Of a DNA stretch of 10,624 nt, positions 5,961-10,624 are shown in pieces. Source of the DNA: an uncultured Bacilli bacterium (GTDB lineage: Bacteria; Bacillota_I; Bacilli_A; RF39; UBA660). The stretch lies in assembly GCA_947624855.1 (NCBI GenBank), contig CANQMC010000039.1, forward strand, positions 1 through 10,624. Reading direction: 5' to 3'. Every line of letters starts with the position of its first letter. The first letter of the stretch is position 1. The notes under the pieces are model-generated. The model worked only from the letters and a program-made list of their open reading frames with translations. It made no database searches and was not told the DNA's origin. The translations under genes were made by a program, and so were the position numbers.

Positions 5961-6574
5961 CAACAATTTATTTAATTAATAATAGTTTAACAATGAATAA
6001 TCTTAATTTTCCTAATAAAGATAGTTTAGAAAATAAAAGGGAAAAAAGGATTCTTAGTATTCAAGGAGAAAAAGAAGCAGCAGATTTAGCTTTAAATAGT
6101 GCTTTTGAGACGGTAAATGCTATATATGCTTCTCCTTATGTAATGAGTATTGGAACGGCTAAATATTTGGCTCAAAGATTAGAGATAGATATTATAATAA
6201 GTGAATTAATTGGCGAACAAGTATTAGGTAATTTGGGAGATAAAAAAATTAGAATGGTAAGAGAAGCTCAAGAAAATAATTTTGATTATAAATTAAGTGG
6301 GGGCGAAAGTTTAAATGATGTTAAAAAAAGAATGCTTAAATTTATGGATATGATTTTAAATAAATATGAAGGTAAAACAATTGCAGTTTTTACCCATAAT
6401 GTGGCAATTACTAGCTTTTTAAGTAATTATTGTGATAAAGGTTTTAATTTGGATAATAGATTAATATTAAATTATCAAGAAGAAGCAATTGTAGATGGTA
6501 CTTGGGATGGTATTAGTGTAATTGAATTAAATTATCAAAATAAAAAAATTACTAATATAAAAAGAAGAAAGTAA
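5957..6574 (+). CDS. Histidine-phosphatase-fold protein lacking the catalytic RHG motif
   Basis: A 205-residue member of the histidine phosphatase (phosphoglycerate mutase-like) superfamily by overall pattern: MTTIYLI at the N-terminus, LSIQGEKEA, IYASPYVMSIGTAKYLA, LIGEQVLGNLG, LSGGESLNDVKKRM, and TIAVFTHNVAITSF. In active members the first strand ends in R-H-G/S, where the His is phosphorylated; here it reads IYLI-N8-N9-S. The second conserved Arg of the S-x3-R-x3-TA motif is Met63. H147 and the GES glutamate remain. It is therefore probably catalytically inactive, or works differently. The start is ATG 5957 with an excellent SD (AGGAGG, 5942-5947), overlapping the upstream stop as ATGA. 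In-frame codons further upstream would lie inside the previous gene and read as unrelated sequence. Coupling suggests a partner or regulatory role with the membrane protein. Confidence 0.85.
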   Translation: MTTIYLINNSLTMNNLNFPNKDSLENKREKRILSIQGEKEAADLALNSAFETVNAIYASPYVMSIGTAKYLAQRLEIDIIISELIGEQVLGNLGDKKIRMVREAQENNFDYKLSGGESLNDVKKRMLKFMDMILNKYEGKTIAVFTHNVAITSFLSNYCDKGFNLDNRLILNYQEEAIVDGTWDGISVIELNYQNKKITNIKRRK

Positions 6575-6591
6575 AGGTTGGTCTTTACTTT
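6568..6591. terminator. Bidirectional terminator between convergent genes
   Basis: AAAGTAAAG (6568-6576) pairs with CTTTACTTT (6583-6591), a perfect 9-bp stem with a 6-nt loop. It embraces the stop codons of both flanking genes. The minus-strand product continues CTTCTTTTT, the better U-tract; the plus-strand one continues TCATTTTCT. Confidence 0.6.
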
Positions 6592-6788
6592 TCATTTTCT
6601 AAAGCATCAATTGTTTTCCAAGTAGTAGTTCCACAGTTTGTACAAACAAATGGTACTAAAACTTTTAATCCTTCAGGTTTATCATATTTTTCTTCTAAGG
6701 ATACACAAAGTAAACCAGTTTCTTGATCAATATATGCTTTACCTTGACGAGTTGTTTCATTACATTTACTGCAACCATTATTTTTCAT
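6585..6788 (-). CDS. Zinc-ribbon miniprotein, CxxC...CxxC
   Basis: A 67-residue protein with two CxxC knuckles, C6-x2-C9 (NGCSKCNE) and C49-x2-C52 (FVCTNCGTT). They are separated by a 39-residue stretch with TRQGKAYIDQETGLL and an additional C28. This is the layout of a zinc ribbon that binds one metal ion. The partner is unknown; small proteins of this kind bind nucleic acid or other proteins, but nothing here decides. The start at 6788 is set by a very strong SD AAGGAGGA (complement 6793-6800). Reading further upstream in frame to an ATG at 6839 would run through the divergent promoter region and has no SD. The gene is convergent with the phosphatase-like gene and divergent from the 6852 gene with 63 bp between them. 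Confidence 0.75.
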   Translation of the reverse strand: MKNNGCSKCNETTRQGKAYIDQETGLLCVSLEEKYDKPEGLKVLVPFVCTNCGTTTWKTIDALENEK

Positions 6789-6792
6789 AAAG

Positions 6793-6800
6793 TCCTCCTT
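6793..6800 (-). promoter_or_regulatory. Strong RBS fixing the zinc-ribbon start at 6788
   Basis: AAGGAGGA on the minus strand, 4-5 nt before ATG 6788. It rules out the 17-codon-longer reading. Confidence 0.75.
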
Positions 6801-6826
6801 TTTAGTTTTATTATTTCCAATTTTTA

Positions 6827-6835
6827 TGATATAAT
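6827..6835 (+). promoter_or_regulatory. Extended -10 promoter of the 6852 gene
   Basis: TGATATAAT is a TGn-extended consensus -10 (hexamer 6830-6835). TTTATT (6807-6812) is a weak -35 at 17 bp. The SD (GGGTGG, 6842-6847) begins 6 nt downstream, so the leader would be about 10 nt. Confidence 0.55.
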
Positions 6836-6851
6836 ACATATGGGTGGTTAA

Positions 6852-7397
6852 ATGATTGATAAAATTATGAATATTTATGATATTGAAGTAATTGAAGGAA
6901 AAATTGTAGTTACTTTATATGAAGCTTTTTTAGTTAATCTTGAACAAAATGGGAAAGTTAAAAGTTTTTATAATTTTCAATTAACTGATACTTTATATAC
7001 AGATGATTTAGAAGAATTAATTAAAAATTTAAGAAATGAAGGCTTTGAAAGTGCTAATGTATTTGAAAAAGAATATTTAAATGAAATTATAATACCAAAT
7101 TATTTAAAATTAGTTCAATTAACATTTTTAGCTAAAAATATGCGAATTATTGAAAAAGTATATTCTGAAGAAAAAATTGAAAATGAAAGTTATATTTATA
7201 CTTATATAGTTTATATTAATATGAAAACAGGAGCTAAATATGTTTTACCAATTGGTAATATAGGAGCTAAAAATGAAGTATTAATGCGCAAATTAGAGAT
7301 TTATGGATATGTTAATATTATAGATAGTTCAATAAATCAGTTAAGTAAATTAGATACAATAAGTCCTATTAAATTAGAAAGAAAAATTAATAATTAG
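6852..7397 (+). CDS. Uncharacterised 181-residue protein
   Basis: I do not recognise a family. The product is 181 residues, soluble-looking and acidic to neutral, with no signal peptide, membrane helix, cysteine pair or known catalytic motif. The N-terminal half has alternating beta-like segments (YDIEVIEGKIVVTLYEAFLV, then a helix around DLEELIKNLRNEGFE). The middle has another strand-rich part (YIYTYIVYINMKTGAKYVLP), and a C-terminal IYGYVNIIDSS closes the fold. A mixed alpha/beta architecture is an inference. The ATG at 6852 has the SD GGGTGGTTAA and its own extended -10 promoter. A weak all-A/T terminator follows, so it is probably monocistronic. The neighbours are a divergent zinc-ribbon gene and the downstream deacetylase, neither of which suggests a function. 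Confidence 0.75.
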   Translation: MIDKIMNIYDIEVIEGKIVVTLYEAFLVNLEQNGKVKSFYNFQLTDTLYTDDLEELIKNLRNEGFESANVFEKEYLNEIIIPNYLKLVQLTFLAKNMRIIEKVYSEEKIENESYIYTYIVYINMKTGAKYVLPIGNIGAKNEVLMRKLEIYGYVNIIDSSINQLSKLDTISPIKLERKINN

Positions 7398-7410
7398 TTA
7401 ATTTTTTTTT
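7382..7410 (+). terminator. Weak A/T-only terminator after the 6852 gene
   Basis: AAATTAA (7384-7390, extendable outward by A:T pairs) pairs with TTAATTT (7398-7404) around a loop holding the TAG stop, followed by T's to 7410. The stem has no G:C pair, so its strength is doubtful. Confidence 0.4.
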
Positions 7411-7434
7411 ATGGAATATTTTAGTTGTTTGTAG

Positions 7435-7469
7435 TATAATAGTTTTGATAATGAGTTTGGAGTAGAGGT
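7435..7469 (+). promoter_or_regulatory. Candidate -10 box and RBS of the deacetylase
   Basis: TATAAT (7435-7440) is the only strong -10 in the 75-nt gap; the -35 is poor. AGAGGT (7464-7469) is the SD. Confidence 0.4.
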
Positions 7470-7472
7470 TGT

Positions 7473-8933
7473 ATGAAAAAAAGTCATATTGTTTTATTAA
7501 TTTTAACATTTTTATTAGTTGTTATAATTATCCCTATAGGGGCTTATATGCTTTTATTTAAAGATTTTTATGTAAAAGAATTTACAAATAAAATAACTAT
7601 TAATTTTAAAGATGAATATATTCCAAAAGATGGTCGAGTTTGTTTTGGCAATAAAATTTCTTGTAAAGATGTAAAACCAACTAGAGATGGTGATGTCGAT
7701 GTTAATAAAGTTGGAGAATATAAAGTAGTTTATACTTATAAAGTTAAAAATAAAGTTTTAAAAAAAGAACAAATCGTGGAAGTTTTAGATAATGAAAAAC
7801 CGGTTATAGAAGTTGATGATAAAACTTTTACATATTGTCCAGGTGGGAAATTTGAGGATATTTCGAAAATAAAAGTTAGCGCTACTGATAATTATGATGG
7901 AGATATTACTGATAAAGTTGAAAAAGAAATTAAAGATAATAAAATTGAATTTAAAGTAAGTGATTCATCAGGTAATGAATCAATTGTTTATAGAGAAGCT
8001 AAAGAAGAAGATAAAACTAAACCAGTAATTAAACTTAAAGGTGATAGTTCAATATATGTAAAATTAAATGGTAGTTATAAAGAAAAAGGGGCAAGTGCTA
8101 GTGATAATTGTGAAGGCGATATAACTGATAAAATAAAAATAAGTGGAAGTGTTAATACTAAAAAAGCTGGAGAATATAAATTAACTTATAATGTTGAAGA
8201 TCAAAAGGGAAATAAAGCTTCTGTTGTAAGGAAAGTATTTGTTTATCAAAAAAATAATAGTTCTAGTAGTAATAATACTAGTAAAAATACTAAAACAGGT
8301 AATAAAAATATTTATTTAACTTTTGATGATGGACCAGGTCCTTATACAGCTAAATTATTAGATATATTAAAAAAATATGATGTTAAAGCAACTTTTTTTG
8401 TAACAAATCAGGGAATAACTAAAGGGTATGATAATATGATTTTAAGGGCTTATCAAGAAGGTCATACGATAGGTTTACATACTAATTCTCATAATTATAA
8501 AATATATAAAAATGAAGAAACTTATTTTAAAGATTTATATGCAATACAAGATAAAGTTAAACGTATTACAGGTAGTACTTCAATGATTATAAGATTTCCA
8601 GGTGGTAGCTCTAATACAATAAGTCGAAATTATGATAATGGGGCTAAAATAATGAGTGTACTTACTAAAGCTGTTGAAGCTAAAGGATTTAGATATTTTG
8701 ATTGGAATATTACAAGTGGTGATGCAGGAGAAACTACAAATACTAATACGGTATATAAAAATATAGTTAATAGTTTAGGTAATGGTAATACTTATATGGT
8801 TTTACAACATGATATTAAAGGTTTTAGTGTTAATGCAGTAGAAAAAGTTATTCAATATGGTCTTGCTCATGGCTATAATTTTAAAGCAATAACTATGGAT
8901 ACTCCAACTGTTCATCATAGTGTGAATAATTAG
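7473..8933 (+). CDS. Membrane-anchored polysaccharide deacetylase with Ig-like domains
   Basis: Probable cell-surface peptidoglycan or glycan N-deacetylase. Residues 5-29 form an N-terminal membrane anchor without a lipobox. Three Ig-like/DUF5011-type units follow (about 40-108, 109-185, 186-258); the last two share TDNYDGDITDKV (138-149) and SDNCEGDITDKI (210-221). A Ser/Asn/Thr linker (261-276) leads to the NodB homology domain. Its motifs are TFDDGP (283-288; D285, D286), the metal-binding H336-TNS-H340, RFPGG (374-378), DWN (410-412) and LQHD (444-447), all intact. A deacetylated wall usually resists lysozyme (family knowledge). C57, C64, C122 and C213 lie in the extracellular Ig-like part, unusual for a Gram-positive surface protein. 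SD AGAGGT (7464-7469) sets ATG 7473. A -10 TATAAT lies at 7435-7440 without a clear -35. The sortase starts 49 nt after the stop with no terminator between, so co-transcription is possible. Confidence 0.93.
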   Translation: MKKSHIVLLILTFLLVVIIIPIGAYMLLFKDFYVKEFTNKITINFKDEYIPKDGRVCFGNKISCKDVKPTRDGDVDVNKVGEYKVVYTYKVKNKVLKKEQIVEVLDNEKPVIEVDDKTFTYCPGGKFEDISKIKVSATDNYDGDITDKVEKEIKDNKIEFKVSDSSGNESIVYREAKEEDKTKPVIKLKGDSSIYVKLNGSYKEKGASASDNCEGDITDKIKISGSVNTKKAGEYKLTYNVEDQKGNKASVVRKVFVYQKNNSSSSNNTSKNTKTGNKNIYLTFDDGPGPYTAKLLDILKKYDVKATFFVTNQGITKGYDNMILRAYQEGHTIGLHTNSHNYKIYKNEETYFKDLYAIQDKVKRITGSTSMIIRFPGGSSNTISRNYDNGAKIMSVLTKAVEAKGFRYFDWNITSGDAGETTNTNTVYKNIVNSLGNGNTYMVLQHDIKGFSVNAVEKVIQYGLAHGYNFKAITMDTPTVHHSVNN

Positions 8934-8972
8934 GAATAAAAATTAAGTTTATTGGTACACTAGTAAAAAAGT

Positions 8973-8978
8973 GGTGAT
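8973..8978 (+). promoter_or_regulatory. RBS deciding the TTG start of the sortase
   Basis: GGTGAT lies 10 nt upstream of TTG 8983 (first G to start), almost the same as the GGTGAT spacing before the ku ATG (9 nt). An in-frame GTG at 8971 overlaps this SD and has none of its own. Confidence 0.55.
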
Positions 8979-8982
8979 ATTA

Positions 8983-9777
8983 TTGAAACTTAAATATTTT
9001 TATTTCTTTTTATTTGGTTTAGTATTAGTAATTAGTTCTTTTACTAATTTAATTAGTTCTATAAATGATAAAAATAATGCTTTAGAATTACAAAGAAAAC
9101 TAAGAAGAGTAGAAAGAATGGAAATAAAAGAAGAAGAAGCAACTTTAGTAAATGCTCCTTCAAATAAAAATGATGTTTATTGGAATTATACTAATATTCC
9201 TTTTTTGGAAGTTGATTTTAAAGATTTAATGAAAGAAAATGAAGATACGGTAGCATGGTTACAAGTTGGTGGAACAAAAATTGATTATCCTGTTGTTCAA
9301 ACTAATGATAATGAATATTATTTAACTCATTCTTTTGATAAAACTAAAAGTAAAGCAGGATGGATATTTTCAGATTATCGTAATAATTTTCAAAGTTTAA
9401 ATAATAATACAATTATTTATGGTCATAAAAGGTTAGATGAAACAATGTTTGCTACTTTACAAAATGTTTTAAAAAAGAGTTGGTTTAATAATAAAGATAA
9501 TCATATTATTAAAATATCAACACCTACAGAAAATATGGTTTGGCAAATATTTAGTGTGTATATTATTCCTAAAGAAAGTTATTATATAACAACTCATTTT
9601 AAAGATGTTTTAGAGTATGAAAAATTTTTAAAGGTAATTAGTAAAAGAAGTAAATATGATTTTAATACAACTTTAAATGTTAGAGATAAAATATTAACAC
9701 TTTCAACTTGTAAAGATAATAATGGAAATAGATTAGTTGTTCATGCTAAATTAATAAAAAAAGAAACTAGAGAGTAG
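8983..9777 (+). CDS. srtB: Sortase, class B type
   Basis: Membrane-bound cysteine transpeptidase that cuts an NPxTx-type sorting signal and links the protein to peptidoglycan. From the TTG the protein has 264 residues. An N-terminal anchor (about 4-25) and a charged stalk (KLRRVERMEIKEEE) precede the catalytic domain. That domain contains KIDYPVVQ...DNEYYLTHSFDK and AGWIFSDYRNN, class B-type features. NTIIYGHKRL carries H148, LTLSTC carries C243, and NNGNRLVVHAKLI carries R250, so the His-Cys-Arg triad is complete. TTG 8983 is chosen over GTG 8971 because the GTG sits in the SD. It is convergent with the NPKTG surface protein, with stop codons 3 nt apart, a typical sortase-substrate neighbourhood. 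It follows the deacetylase closely, forming a wall-modification block. Confidence 0.92.
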   Translation: MKLKYFYFFLFGLVLVISSFTNLISSINDKNNALELQRKLRRVERMEIKEEEATLVNAPSNKNDVYWNYTNIPFLEVDFKDLMKENEDTVAWLQVGGTKIDYPVVQTNDNEYYLTHSFDKTKSKAGWIFSDYRNNFQSLNNNTIIYGHKRLDETMFATLQNVLKKSWFNNKDNHIIKISTPTENMVWQIFSVYIIPKESYYITTHFKDVLEYEKFLKVISKRSKYDFNTTLNVRDKILTLSTCKDNNGNRLVVHAKLIKKETRE

Positions 9778-9782
9778 TTTCT
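9756..9782 (-). terminator. Terminator of the NPKTG surface protein, shared with sortase
   Basis: AGAAACTA (9762-9769) pairs with TAGTTTCT (9775-9782), a perfect 8-bp stem with a 5-nt loop. Both stop codons lie in it. The minus-strand product runs into U6 (9761-9756); the plus strand only into ATTTT, so it should work best for the surface-protein transcript and perhaps weakly for the sortase. Confidence 0.7.
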
Positions 9783-10527
9783 ATTTTAAAGCTTTTTTGG
9801 TACTATATCCAATAGTAAATAAACCAATTATACTCATTAATCCTGCGATAAGTGTATTATCACCAGTTTTAGGATTTTCTTCAGGAGTAAATAAATTTAC
9901 AATTTCTTGAAGTGACATTTCGGCACCAGAATTTATAGTTTGTTCTAAACCATTCATTTCTAAAATAGCACTTTCAGAATCACTTGGTACCCATAATGTT
10001 GGTTTATCTTTTGATTCAGTTGTATTAACAAGTTTAGTATTATCGTCTAATTCTAAATGATTTTTAGCTGTAACATTAGCACCTTGTCCTAATTCAATAC
10101 CACCAAAACCATTTCCTGAAACATCAATTGTACCTTCAAGTTTTACATTAGAACCATTAATTAATAAGGCAGCATTACCACCAGTTAATTTAATATTTTT
10201 GATAGTAGCACTTGTTTTATATACTTGAAGGATATATATACCACTCCAAATAGTGTTATCAGTACTGCTATCTTTACCAAAAGTTCCAACATATTTCATT
10301 GTGTGACCTTGTCCATCAATAGTTACTTCACGAGTAATGTTGATTTTTTCAGTAGTATGGATATCTTCGCCAAGAATAATATTAGTTATACTTTCATTAT
10401 TTAAAGCTTCTTTTAGTTCAGCTTGATTTCTAACTGTAGCACTTGTTGCGGCTTTAACATTTAGAAATGGTAGGCAAGATAAAATAACTAATAATATAAC
10501 GAATAAACCTTTACTATTTTTTGTCAT
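9781..10527 (-). CDS. Secreted beta-helix-like surface protein with NPKTG sorting signal
   Basis: Probable wall-anchored protein of unknown role, 248 residues. A signal peptide (about 1-27, hydrophobic core LFVILLVILSCLPFL, cleavage near VKA) is followed by a region rich in short beta-strands with repeated N/G turns. Examples are VTIDGQGHTMKY, TIKNIKLTGGNAALLING, VKLEGTIDVSGNGFGGIELG and NVTAKNHLELDD, resembling a right-handed parallel beta-helix. No pectate-lyase-type catalytic residues can be assigned. The C-terminus is a complete sorting signal: NPKTG (218-222), a hydrophobic segment LIAGLMSIIGLFTIGY, and KKALK. NPKTG matches the NPxTG-like signals of class B sortases, and a class B-type sortase ends 3 nt away. 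The start at 10527 is set by SD AAAGGAGA (complement 10536-10543); an ATG 18 codons upstream lacks an SD and would spoil the signal peptide. Confidence 0.88.
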   Translation of the reverse strand: MTKNSKGLFVILLVILSCLPFLNVKAATSATVRNQAELKEALNNESITNIILGEDIHTTEKINITREVTIDGQGHTMKYVGTFGKDSSTDNTIWSGIYILQVYKTSATIKNIKLTGGNAALLINGSNVKLEGTIDVSGNGFGGIELGQGANVTAKNHLELDDNTKLVNTTESKDKPTLWVPSDSESAILEMNGLEQTINSGAEMSLQEIVNLFTPEENPKTGDNTLIAGLMSIIGLFTIGYSTKKALK

Positions 10528-10535
10528 AATATTTT

Positions 10536-10543
10536 TCTCCTTT
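10536..10543 (-). promoter_or_regulatory. RBS fixing the surface-protein start at 10527
   Basis: AAAGGAGA on the minus strand, 8 nt before ATG 10527, immediately giving a canonical signal peptide. Confidence 0.7.
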
Positions 10544-10570
10544 CTAATAATAGTTTGGTTTAAAAAAGAG

Positions 10571-10600
10571 ATTATATACACGAAATTTGTCGAAATTTGG
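10571..10600 (-). promoter_or_regulatory. Promoter region of the surface gene with tandem operator-like repeat
   Basis: Minus-strand -10 TATAAT (10576-10571). Immediately upstream, two tandem 10-mers (plus-strand CGAAATTTGT at 10581-10590 and CGAAATTTGG at 10591-10600) fill the spacer and the place of the -35, which has no consensus hexamer. One helical turn of spacing suggests binding of a regulator on one DNA face; the factor is unknown. Confidence 0.5.
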
Positions 10601-10624
10601 TTAATTAGAAAATATTTCTAAAAA

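Noticed and set aside
6789..6839. 17-codon extension of the zinc-ribbon protein
   Set aside because: It would place the strong AAGGAGGA site inside the coding region and run through the divergent promoter.
10528..10581. 18-codon extension of the NPKTG surface protein
   Set aside because: It places charged residues before the signal peptide and ignores the AAAGGAGA site before ATG 10527.
1..10624. Mycoplasma-type code (TGA = Trp)
   Set aside because: TGA terminates ku and the COG2426-type gene at family-typical lengths, and Trp residues are coded TGG.
1..10624. CRISPR array, tRNA, prophage or intact insertion sequence
   Set aside because: No regular repeat-spacer pattern, tRNA fold or transposase/phage gene was seen on either strand.

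Overview
The window looks like a chromosomal segment of a very AT-rich, walled, Gram-positive-type bacterium. This is an inference, probably an uncultured gut-type low-GC Firmicute/Bacilli lineage. The basis is AT-rich codons throughout, clear AGGAGG/GGTGG-type ribosome binding sites, RNase J, a class B-type sortase with a C-terminal NPKTG sorting signal, and a peptidoglycan-deacetylase-like protein. TGA is a normal stop (Ku at 1166-1168, membrane protein at 5958-5960) and Trp is TGG, so the Mycoplasma code is not in use.

Layout. 1-383: no protein gene. A G+C-rich hairpin-dense stretch (1-167) looks like the 3' part of an unidentified structured RNA; it is followed by an AT-rich spacer and a terminator-like hairpin. 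428-2027: ku and a ligase-only ATP-dependent DNA ligase overlap by 8 bp and form a minimal non-homologous end-joining operon. 2040-3713 (minus): RNase J, convergent with the ligase. 3891-4803: a 45-residue membrane microprotein followed by a membrane-anchored thioredoxin-like CPWC protein. 4813-5325 (minus): a TrmL-type tRNA 2'-O-methyltransferase. 5442-6574: a COG2426-type membrane protein translationally coupled (ATGA) to a histidine-phosphatase-fold protein that has lost its catalytic residues. 6585-6788 (minus): a zinc-ribbon miniprotein. 6852-7397: an unrecognised 181-residue protein. 7473-10527: a cell-surface block with a membrane-anchored Ig-like/NodB polysaccharide deacetylase, a class B-type sortase, and a convergent secreted beta-helix-like protein ending in NPKTG, the probable sortase substrate.

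The region is compact. Three of the four convergent gene pairs, plus the thioredoxin/trmL junction, have terminator hairpins built from the last codons and stop codons of the genes. Several genes have a -10 box only 6-10 nt upstream of the Shine-Dalgarno sequence. Two genes (thioredoxin-like and sortase) most likely start at TTG rather than at the GTG that lies inside their own ribosome binding site.

Most genes are housekeeping or envelope functions. The observations most worth a second look are the catalytically dead histidine phosphatase coupled to the transporter-like gene, the sortase/NPKTG pair with a tandem-repeat operator candidate at the substrate promoter, the unidentified G+C-rich RNA at the left edge, and the stripped-down Ku-ligase pair. 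No clearly new multi-gene defence or mobile system is visible.
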